The position numbers and the translations under genes are program-made. This document shows, in pieces, positions 7,892 through 15,389 of a stretch of 64,000 nucleotides of DNA. Each line of letters starts with the position of its first letter. Within the stretch, counting starts at the first letter, position 1. The notes beneath the pieces were generated by a model that worked only from the letters and a program-made list of their open reading frames with translations, had not been told where the DNA came from and did not search any database. Source of the stretch: an uncultured Clostridia bacterium (lineage in GTDB: Bacteria > Bacillota > Clostridia > Lachnospirales > Lachnospiraceae); contig CANDNA010000003.1 of assembly GCA_947385955.1 (NCBI GenBank), positions 62,001 through 126,000 of the forward strand. The letters are read 5' to 3'.

Positions 7892-9784
7892 ATGGAGATT
7901 CAGATTCTGGATGAAAGCACGATTGATAAAATCGCTGCGGGAGAAGTGGTGGACAAACCGGCCAGTGTGGTAAAAGAGCTGGTGGAAAATGCGATGGACT
8001 GTGGCGCCGATGCAGTGACGGTGGAAATAAAAGAAGGGGGTATCTCCCTGATCCGCGTTACTGACAACGGAGGAGGCATTGCACAGGATCAGGTGAGAAA
8101 GGCTTTTCTGCGCCATGCCACCAGTAAAATCCGTTCGGCCTCTGACCTGCAGAATCTGCATTCCCTGGGATTTCGGGGAGAGGCGCTTTCCAGTATCTGT
8201 GCGGTGGCTCAGGTGGAGATGATGACCAGGGTAAAAGAGTCGCTTACCGGTGTCAGATATGTGATTGAGGGAGGATGCGAAAAGGAACTGGAAGAAATCG
8301 GGGCGCCGCAGGGTACCACCGTACTGGTCCGGAATCTGTTTTATCATATGCCGGCCCGGAAAAAATTTTTGAAAACGCCCCAGACGGAAGGCGGATATAT
8401 TACCGATCTGATGGAACATCTGGCGTTGTCCAGACCGGAGATTTCGTTTCAGTACCGGATGAACGGCCAGGTGAAATTCCATACTTCCGGAAACGGGGAC
8501 CTGAAGGAAGTCATCTATCGGATCTATGGAAGGGAGATTGCCGGAGAAGTATTCCGGATGGAAAGAGAGTCCGGAGGAAAACGGCTGTCCGGGCTGATCG
8601 GCACGCCTGTGATCGGAAGGGCCAACCGGAATTTTGAAACCTGTTTTGTCAACGGAAGGCTGATCAAAAGCACTGTGATATCAAAAGCAGCAGAGGAGGC
8701 CTATAAACCTTATCTGATGCAGCATAAATATCCGTTTTTTGTGCTGCATCTTGCGTTGGATGCAGACAGGCTGGATGTAAATGTCCATCCGTCCAAAATG
8801 GAGGTCCGCTTCCATGAGGAGAGGGAACTGTCCGACTTTGTATTTGAAACCATCAGAAGTGCGCTGTCTGAAAGAGAAATGCTGAAATCAGTCAGGCTGA
8901 CAGAAGAGAAAGCAGAGAAGGCGCATGCGCCGGTATCCGTGCCGGAGCCTTTTGAAATACAGGCAAGAAAACGGATGCAGGAAAATCTGCAAAAGGAGAA
9001 TCTGTCCCGGAAGCGGGAGGAGATGAACGGCATGCCCACAGTGGCAGAGGAGCCGGTCTATGCCAGGGTATGGGGGACAAAAGCAGGGACGGAAGGAGAA
9101 AGCGGCGCTCTGCATGCCAACGTGATCAAAAAGGATGCCCATATTCTGGTGGAAAAACCGGTGCAGATGAATTTTTTCGAAGAAAAGCTGATTACCGGCA
9201 ATCTGCGGGAAGAATACCGGATTGTGGGGCAGGTCTTTGATACCTACTGGATCATAGAGGTACGGGATAAGCTGCTGCTGATTGACCAGCATGCCGCCCA
9301 TGAAAAGATCCGATACGAACGGCTGGTCAGACAGATACGGGAGGGGAGCAGGGAATCCCAGCAGATCAGCCCGCCGATCATCCTGACGCTGGGAGGCAGA
9401 GAGGAAGCCGTTTACCGGGAATATGCCGGTTACTTTGGACAGATAGGATTTGAAATCGAATCTTTTGGCGGCAATTCCTATGCGGTGCGGAGTGTTCCCA
9501 CAGAACTGTTCGGGTATTCTGCAAAGGAGCTTCTGGAAGAGGTGCTGGACGAACTGGCGGACGGGCCTCTGAGAGGAGAGCCGGAGGTAATTACGGAAAA
9601 ACTGGCTTCCATGTCCTGTAAAGCTGCCGTTAAGGGCAATCATGCCATGTGCAGGGAGGAAGCGGAAAGCCTGATCGACGAACTGCTGACTCTGGACAAT
9701 CCTTATCACTGCCCGCATGGAAGACCTGTCATCATTGTGATGAGCAGACATGAGCTGGAAAAGAAGTTCAGCAGGATTGTATAA
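7892..9784 (+). CDS. mutL: DNA mismatch repair protein MutL (endonuclease type)
   Basis: Matchmaker ATPase and strand-nicking endonuclease of mismatch repair. ATG 7892 (MEIQILDESTIDKIAAGEV) is preferred over a GTG at 7880 because GGAGGAAGG at 7882-7890 positions it. 630 aa. The GHKL ATPase motifs are ELVENAMDCGAD, DNGGGI and GFRGEALSS. The C-terminal endonuclease signature is present: DQHAAHEKIRYE near residue 465, SCKAAVKGN and CPHGRP. Having this site fits an organism without a MutH system. It is between mutS and miaA in one operon. Confidence 0.97.
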   Translation: MEIQILDESTIDKIAAGEVVDKPASVVKELVENAMDCGADAVTVEIKEGGISLIRVTDNGGGIAQDQVRKAFLRHATSKIRSASDLQNLHSLGFRGEALSSICAVAQVEMMTRVKESLTGVRYVIEGGCEKELEEIGAPQGTTVLVRNLFYHMPARKKFLKTPQTEGGYITDLMEHLALSRPEISFQYRMNGQVKFHTSGNGDLKEVIYRIYGREIAGEVFRMERESGGKRLSGLIGTPVIGRANRNFETCFVNGRLIKSTVISKAAEEAYKPYLMQHKYPFFVLHLALDADRLDVNVHPSKMEVRFHEERELSDFVFETIRSALSEREMLKSVRLTEEKAEKAHAPVSVPEPFEIQARKRMQENLQKENLSRKREEMNGMPTVAEEPVYARVWGTKAGTEGESGALHANVIKKDAHILVEKPVQMNFFEEKLITGNLREEYRIVGQVFDTYWIIEVRDKLLLIDQHAAHEKIRYERLVRQIREGSRESQQISPPIILTLGGREEAVYREYAGYFGQIGFEIESFGGNSYAVRSVPTELFGYSAKELLEEVLDELADGPLRGEPEVITEKLASMSCKAAVKGNHAMCREEAESLIDELLTLDNPYHCPHGRPVIIVMSRHELEKKFSRIV

Positions 9785-9808
9785 AAACAGAATTGCGGAA
9801 AAAAAGGG

Positions 9809-10771
9809 ATGGGTATTTTTATGGAAAGAAAACCGCCATTGCTGGTATTGACAGGACCCACTTCCGTAGGAAAGACTCATCTGTCCATCTCACTTGCCAG
9901 ACGGGTGGGCGGAGAGATCATTTCTGCGGATTCCATGCAGGTATACAGGCATATGGACATTGGTTCGGCCAAAATCAGACCGGAAGAAATGCAGGGGATT
10001 CCCCATCATATGATCGATATCCTGGAACCGACAGCAGGGTTTAATATCACTCTGTTTCAGCAGTATGCCGCCCGGTATATCAGAGAGATCTATGAACGGG
10101 GGCATATTCCCATTCTGGCAGGAGGCACAGGGTTTTATATTCAGTCGGTGCTGTATGACATTGATTTTACGAAGGAGAATGGGGATGGCGCCTGCAGAGA
10201 GGCGATCAACAGACTGTGGGAGGAACATGGGGCGGATTATGTGCATGGCATGCTGCGTGCCTGCGATCCTGTATCTGCGGATACGATTCATGCCAACAAC
10301 AAAAAGCGGGTCATACGGGCGCTGGAATATTATCATCTGACCGGGCAGAGAATCTCAGAACACAACGAGAGAGAAAGAGCCAGGGAGTGTAAATATAACG
10401 CATGCTATTTTGTATTGAATGACGACCGGCAGCGAATCTATGAAACCATTGACCGCCGGGTGGATCAGATGCTGGCAGACGGACTGGTGGAGGAAGTAAA
10501 GCGGCTCCGTCAGATGGGCTGCCGGTCAGATATGGTTTCCATGCAGGGCCTGGGGTATCAGGAAATCCTGGCTTATCTGGAAGGCAGGATGACTCTGGAG
10601 CGTGCCGTATATCTGATCAAGCGGGACACCCGTCATTTTGCCAAACGCCAGCTCACCTGGTTTCGTCGGGAGCGGGATGTGATCTGGCTGGAAAAAGAGA
10701 AATTTGAGTATGACGAGGAAAAGATACTGGCCTGCATGCAGGAGAAGATGAAAGAGAAAGGAATAGGTTGA
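9809..10771 (+). CDS. miaA: tRNA dimethylallyltransferase
   Basis: Transfers a dimethylallyl group to A37 of tRNA, the step before MiaB. 320 aa. The P-loop GPTSVGKT is at residues 16-23, followed by SADSMQVYRHMDIGSAK, the LAGGTGFYIQS motif, and MQGLGYQEI/DTRHFAKRQLTWFR, all diagnostic. An ATG at 9821 (MERKPP) is an alternative start. The stop overlaps the next gene's ATG in a TGATG junction, implying translational coupling. Confidence 0.96.
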   Translation: MGIFMERKPPLLVLTGPTSVGKTHLSISLARRVGGEIISADSMQVYRHMDIGSAKIRPEEMQGIPHHMIDILEPTAGFNITLFQQYAARYIREIYERGHIPILAGGTGFYIQSVLYDIDFTKENGDGACREAINRLWEEHGADYVHGMLRACDPVSADTIHANNKKRVIRALEYYHLTGQRISEHNERERARECKYNACYFVLNDDRQRIYETIDRRVDQMLADGLVEEVKRLRQMGCRSDMVSMQGLGYQEILAYLEGRMTLERAVYLIKRDTRHFAKRQLTWFRRERDVIWLEKEKFEYDEEKILACMQEKMKEKGIG

Positions 10772-12099
10772 TGAAAAGACAAGAGGGCGGTTTCGCAGAA
10801 TCGGTACGGGAAGAAAAGCGCAGGCAATATGAGGCAATGGGGATTTCCGGACAGGTGTATACATTCGGAGAGAGCGTACTGGAGGCATTGCAGGGCAGAT
10901 TTGCGCAGATTGATGCCGTTGCGGAATACAATCAGTTGAAGGTGCTGAACGCCATGCAGGAAGCCAGAGTCAGCGAGGCATGTCTGAGCGGTACCACCGG
11001 ATATGGATACAATGATCTGGGAAGAGAAACTCTGGAACAGGTGTATGCCAGGGTTTTTCATACAGAGGATGCCCTGGTGCGTCCTCAGATCACCTGCGGT
11101 ACACATGCTCTGGCCCTGGCGCTGATGAGCAATCTGCGCCCCGGTGATGAACTGCTTTCTCCGGTGGGCAAGCCCTATGATACCCTGGAGGAAGTGATCG
11201 GCATCCGTCCGTCCAGAGGTTCCCTGCGGGAATATGGGATTTCCTACAGACAGGTGGATCTTTTGCCGGACGGCGGCTTTGATTATCCGGCCATTGCGCA
11301 GGCACTGGGGGAGAAGACCCGGCTTGTGACCATCCAGCGCTCCAAAGGGTACCAGACCCGTCCCACACTGTCGGTACAGCAGATCGGAGAGCTGATTGGA
11401 TTTATCCGGGCACGGCGTCCGGATGTGATCTGTATGGTGGATAACTGTTACGGGGAATTTGTAGAGACACTGGAACCTTCCGATGTAGGGGCGGATTTGG
11501 TGGTAGGCTCTCTGATCAAAAACCCGGGCGGCGGGCTGGCGCCTATCGGCGGCTATCTGGCAGGAAAAAAGGAGTGTATCGAAAATGCGGCGTTCCGGCT
11601 GACTTCCCCCGGACTTGGCAAAGAGGTGGGGGCTTCCCTGACAGCGCTGCCTTCTTTTTATCAGGGGCTGTTTCTGGCCCCGTCAGTCACTGCGGGTGCG
11701 TTAAAAGGGGCCGTATTTGCGGCCAATCTCTATGAAAGACTGGGGTTTTGTGTGATTCCGGACGCCGTACAGACCCGTCATGACATTATCCAGGCGGTAC
11801 GGTTTGAAAATCCGGATATGATGATTGCTTTCTGCCAGGGAATCCAGGCGGCGGCGCCGGTGGACAGCTTTGTCCGGCCCATGCCGGCAGATATGCCGGG
11901 GTATGACAGCCAGGTGATTATGGCGGCTGGCGCTTTTGTTTCCGGTTCTTCGATAGAGCTGTCTGCCGACGGGCCCGTCAAACCGCCCTATGCGGTTTAT
12001 TTTCAGGGAGGACTGACCTGGCAGCATGCCAAGTTCGGTATCCTGAAAACCGTGCAGAATCTGGTCGAAAAAGGGTTGGTAAAAGGCGATTTTTCATAA
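10771..12099 (+). CDS. Methionine gamma-lyase family / aluminium-resistance-type PLP enzyme
   Basis: A fold-type-I PLP protein of the family often named 'aluminum resistance protein' or methionine gamma-lyase-like, usually found next to miaA in Firmicutes. 442 aa from the ATG at 10771. Visible motifs are SGTTGYGYNDLGRETLE, RPQITCGTHALALAL, CMVDNCYGEFVE and VVGSLIKNPGGGLAP, where the lysine in SLIKNPGG is the likely PLP anchor. The actual substrate is not settled by sequence; a C-S lyase activity on sulfur amino acids is family-based inference. It is coupled to miaA. Confidence 0.85.
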   Translation: MKRQEGGFAESVREEKRRQYEAMGISGQVYTFGESVLEALQGRFAQIDAVAEYNQLKVLNAMQEARVSEACLSGTTGYGYNDLGRETLEQVYARVFHTEDALVRPQITCGTHALALALMSNLRPGDELLSPVGKPYDTLEEVIGIRPSRGSLREYGISYRQVDLLPDGGFDYPAIAQALGEKTRLVTIQRSKGYQTRPTLSVQQIGELIGFIRARRPDVICMVDNCYGEFVETLEPSDVGADLVVGSLIKNPGGGLAPIGGYLAGKKECIENAAFRLTSPGLGKEVGASLTALPSFYQGLFLAPSVTAGALKGAVFAANLYERLGFCVIPDAVQTRHDIIQAVRFENPDMMIAFCQGIQAAAPVDSFVRPMPADMPGYDSQVIMAAGAFVSGSSIELSADGPVKPPYAVYFQGGLTWQHAKFGILKTVQNLVEKGLVKGDFS

Positions 12100-12256
12100 A
12101 AAAGCACGAAAAATTTTCCGGAAATTTTATATACATAAAATGGGATTTGTGGTAATATTAACAACGTACAATTGTGCTTTGCACTCTGCCATATCGGTGG
12201 CAGAACCGGAAAGCAGGATTGCAGACGGGGCCTGCCAAAATGACAGAAATCATCAT

Positions 12257-12955
12257 ATGCAGGATAAACACAATACACAAACCAATGTCCGTAAGGACGG
12301 ACCATACGAAAAATATCTGGAAAGAGGGGCGGAGCAGCTTTCGGATGCGGAGCTTCTGGCCGTGATTCTCCGTACCGGTACGGTAGGGGAGGACACGGTA
12401 TCCATTGCAGGCAGGGTTCTGGCCCTGCCGGGTGAGCGCAGAAAAGGGATTCTGGGACTGCATCATGTTTCCTTACAGGAGCTGATGAGTATCCGGGGCA
12501 TCGGCCAGGTCAAGGCGATCAAACTGAAATGCATTGCCGAACTGTCCTCCAGAATTGCCCAGCAGACGGCCAGAGAGACATTGCAGATCACCAGTCCGGC
12601 AACGGTAGCCGATTATTATATGGAACGGCTGCGCCACTTTGAGAGGGAAAAGGTTTTTCTTCTGATGATGGACAACCGGAACCATCTGATTGCAGAGCAT
12701 ATACTGTCGGAAGGCACAGTCAATGCGGCGCTGATTTCACCGCGGGAGATTTTTCTGACTGCACTGCGCAACGGCGCCGTTTATATTATGTTGCTGCACA
12801 ACCATCCGGGCGGAGATCCCACACCGGGAGAACAGGATATACTGGCGACCCGGCGGATCAGGGAGGCCGCTGCTCTGATTGAAATCCCTCTGCTTGACCA
12901 TATTATTATCGGAGATAAAAAATATTTCAGTTTTAAAGAAATGGATTACCTGTAG
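12257..12955 (+). CDS. radC: RadC family JAB/MPN domain protein
   Basis: RadC-type protein; historically a DNA repair label, true role uncertain. I place the start at ATG 12257 (MQDKHNTQTNV), giving 232 aa, the usual family size; an ATG at 12140 would add 39 unrelated residues. No strong ribosome site precedes 12257, so the start is a moderate call. An N-terminal UPF0758 helix-hairpin-helix part (LSDAELLAVILRTGT, LMSIRGIGQVKA) is followed by the metalloprotease-like JAMM motif HNHPGGDPTPGEQD near residue 181. It is 18 bases upstream of mreB, the usual radC-mreB order. Confidence 0.9.
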   Translation: MQDKHNTQTNVRKDGPYEKYLERGAEQLSDAELLAVILRTGTVGEDTVSIAGRVLALPGERRKGILGLHHVSLQELMSIRGIGQVKAIKLKCIAELSSRIAQQTARETLQITSPATVADYYMERLRHFEREKVFLLMMDNRNHLIAEHILSEGTVNAALISPREIFLTALRNGAVYIMLLHNHPGGDPTPGEQDILATRRIREAAALIEIPLLDHIIIGDKKYFSFKEMDYL

Positions 12956-12973
12956 AAGAAAGGGGAAGTTGAA

Positions 12974-13984
12974 TTGGCAAACAGTGCATTTGGTATCGAT
13001 CTGGGTACCAACAACATCAAGATTTACAGCAGGGCTGACGACAGCATCATGATAGAGAAGAACATGATTGCCATCGAAAATAAAAATACGTTATTTGCAT
13101 ACGGAGATTCCGCTTTTGAGATGTACGAAAAAGCGCCCGGCAACATTCATATTTCCTATCCGCTCTGTAACGGAGTGATTGCGGATATTAAAAATATGGA
13201 AACACTGGTGAAATTTTTTATCGGCGGCCTGACCAAGGGCAATATCAAAGGGGCCGATTATTATGTGGCGGTTCCCACCGATATTACAGAGGTGGAGAAG
13301 CGTGCTTTTTATGATCTGATTAAGGATGCCAATGTAAAGGCCAAGAAAATTATGGTTGTGGAAAAAGCCATTGCAGACGGTCTGGGAATGGATATCGATG
13401 TGAAAAATTCCCAGGGGGTTCTGCTTGTCAATGTAGGGTATGACACCACCGAGATTTCCATTCTGTCTCTGGGCGGTATTGTCCTGAGCCATCTGATCAA
13501 TGTGGGAGGCAAGAAATTTGACGAAGCCATCCGCTCTGCTGTCAGAAAAGAATTCAGTCTGATCATCGGCGGAAAAACCGCAGAAAATGTCAAAATTTCA
13601 CTGCGGGACCTGGAGCAGGAAGGAAAAGGCGCCGTAGTGTACGGACGGGATATCGTAACCGGACTTCCTGTGGAGAGGGAGATTCCCACTTCTCTTGTGG
13701 ATGAGGCATTGCAGGAGCATTTCAGTACGATTATTGATAATATTAAGGTGATTCTGGAGCGGACCCCTCCGGAACTGGCTGCTGATATTTACCGTCATGG
13801 CGTGTATCTGACCGGCGGCGCTTCGCAGGTCAGTCATCTGGGTGAGCTGATCAGCAAGGGAACCGGGCTGCAGGTCAATATGGCAGAACAGCCCATTGCC
13901 AGTGTGGCAATCGGACTGTCCCGGATCATCAAAGATGATAATTATAAATCGGTGGCTTATGCGATTGAAGGAATGGGTAAATAA
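12974..13984 (+). CDS. mreB: Rod-shape-determining actin homologue MreB
   Basis: Forms membrane-bound filaments that direct lateral wall synthesis with MreC, MreD, RodA and PBP2. 336 aa. Actin-fold phosphate loops are GIDLGTNNIKIY at the N-terminus and VNVGYDTTEIS near residue 156; ADENOSINE region YLTGGASQVSHLGELIS lies near 285. The start is TTG at 12974 with AGGGGAAG at 12961-12968. Compared with the standard MreB it is somewhat divergent (for example VEKAIADGLGMD in place of EEP-A-A), so it could be an Mbl/MreBH-type paralogue, but the mreC-mreD neighbours support MreB. Confidence 0.93.
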   Translation: MANSAFGIDLGTNNIKIYSRADDSIMIEKNMIAIENKNTLFAYGDSAFEMYEKAPGNIHISYPLCNGVIADIKNMETLVKFFIGGLTKGNIKGADYYVAVPTDITEVEKRAFYDLIKDANVKAKKIMVVEKAIADGLGMDIDVKNSQGVLLVNVGYDTTEISILSLGGIVLSHLINVGGKKFDEAIRSAVRKEFSLIIGGKTAENVKISLRDLEQEGKGAVVYGRDIVTGLPVEREIPTSLVDEALQEHFSTIIDNIKVILERTPPELAADIYRHGVYLTGGASQVSHLGELISKGTGLQVNMAEQPIASVAIGLSRIIKDDNYKSVAYAIEGMGK

Positions 13985-13987
13985 AAA

Positions 13988-14857
13988 ATGAGTCCGATTG
14001 TGAAACGAAAGGGAGAGAAGTTTACGCTTCCCAGTAAATATCTGCTTCTGATTATCACACTTTTATGTATCTGCCTGATGGTAATTACGTTTACGACGGA
14101 TCTTTTTAACGGCTCTCTGGGAACGGTCATAGGATATGTGACCATCCCGTTTCAGAATGGCATCACAGAGGTAGGTACATGGCTGAGTGACAAATCGGAT
14201 GAGCTTTCCCAGATCCGGATGCTGCTGGAAGAAAACCAGGAGCTGAAAAGACAGGTGGATGAACTGACCATCGAGAACACCATGCTGCAGCAGGATAAAT
14301 ACGAACTGAACAATCTGCGGGAGCTGTATAAACTGGATGAGGAATATTCCGAGTACGAAAAGGTGGGCGCACGGATCATTGCCTGGGACGGCGGTAACTG
14401 GTTCCACTCGTTTACCATCAACAAAGGGGAAGAGGACGGGCTGGAAGTGGATATGAATGTGATGGCAGGCAGCGGTCTGGTAGGCCGGATTGTGGAAGTG
14501 GGAAAGAACTGGGCCAAAGTGACTTCCATCATCAATGACAATTCCAATGTGAGCGGGATGGTGCTGTCCACTTCCGACAATCTGATTGTTTCAGGGGATC
14601 TGGAACTGATGAGCCAGGGACTGATCCGGTTTGAGCAGCTTGTGGACAGTGACAATCAGGTGGTGGAAGGAGATAAAATTGTAACTTCCAACATCAGTGA
14701 CAAGTATCTGCCGGGTATTCTGATCGGTTATATCAGTACGATGGAGATGGATTCCAATAATCTGACCAAATCCGGTTATGCAACCCCGGCGGTGGATTTT
14801 CAGCATCTGGAAGAAGTGCTTATTGTTCTGGAAAAGAAACAGAGTCTGGAAGATTGA
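13988..14857 (+). CDS. mreC: Rod-shape-determining protein MreC
   Basis: Bitopic membrane protein linking MreB to extracellular wall enzymes. 289 aa. A single N-terminal TM segment (LLLIITLLCICLMVITF) is followed by a coiled coil at about residues 65-110 (LLEENQELKRQVDELTIEN), then the beta-barrel MreC domain with GLVGRIVEVG and IGYIS motifs. It starts three bases after mreB and is followed by mreD after 13 bases. Confidence 0.94.
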   Translation: MSPIVKRKGEKFTLPSKYLLLIITLLCICLMVITFTTDLFNGSLGTVIGYVTIPFQNGITEVGTWLSDKSDELSQIRMLLEENQELKRQVDELTIENTMLQQDKYELNNLRELYKLDEEYSEYEKVGARIIAWDGGNWFHSFTINKGEEDGLEVDMNVMAGSGLVGRIVEVGKNWAKVTSIINDNSNVSGMVLSTSDNLIVSGDLELMSQGLIRFEQLVDSDNQVVEGDKIVTSNISDKYLPGILIGYISTMEMDSNNLTKSGYATPAVDFQHLEEVLIVLEKKQSLED

Positions 14858-14870
14858 GAAAGGACAGAGC

Positions 14871-15389
14871 ATGTTACGTAAGTTTTTGATCGGTATATTG
14901 ATTCTGGTCAGTTTCCTGCTTCAGTGCACGGTGTTCCATGCACTTTCCTTTGGCGGGATCATACCCAATCTGCTGATTATACTGACTGCATCCTACGGTT
15001 TTATGGGAGGCCGCAAGAGCGGGCTTCTGACAGGGTTTGTCTGCGGGCTGCTTCTGGATGTGTTTTTTGGGGAAGCCATAGGTTTTTATGCGTTGATGTA
15101 TATGTATATCGGTTACATAAACGGAAGTTTCCGCAAAATATTTTTTCCGGAGGACATCAAGCTGCCGCTCTGCCTGATCGCTGCCAGTGATCTGGTCTAT
15201 AATCTTCTCTGCTATTCCCTGCTTTTTCTTCTCAGGAGCCGTTTTCAGATCGGATATTATCTGACCCGGATTATTCTTCCGGAAATGGTTTACACGATAG
15301 CAGTTTCTCTGATTATGTATCCGTTGATTCTGAAAACGGACCAGAAGCTGGAAGAGCGCGAAAAAAGGAGTGCAAAAAAATTTGTTTGA
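14871..15389 (+). CDS. mreD: Rod-shape-determining protein MreD
   Basis: Integral membrane partner of MreC. 172 aa from ATG 14871, where GAAAGGACAGAG lies just upstream; reading further 5' would run into mreC. It is hydrophobic throughout with about five predicted TM segments, including FLIGILILVSFLLQCTVF, LLIILTASYGFMGG and GLLTGFVCGLLLDVFFG. The LLLDVFFG turn is typical of MreD. It overlaps the PBP2 start. Confidence 0.9.
   Translation: MLRKFLIGILILVSFLLQCTVFHALSFGGIIPNLLIILTASYGFMGGRKSGLLTGFVCGLLLDVFFGEAIGFYALMYMYIGYINGSFRKIFFPEDIKLPLCLIAASDLVYNLLCYSLLFLLRSRFQIGYYLTRIILPEMVYTIAVSLIMYPLILKTDQKLEEREKRSAKKFV

Noticed and set aside
12140-12256. Extended RadC N-terminus from ATG 12140
   Set aside because: Would add 39 residues unlike the family, and no ribosome site; start at 12257 gives normal length.
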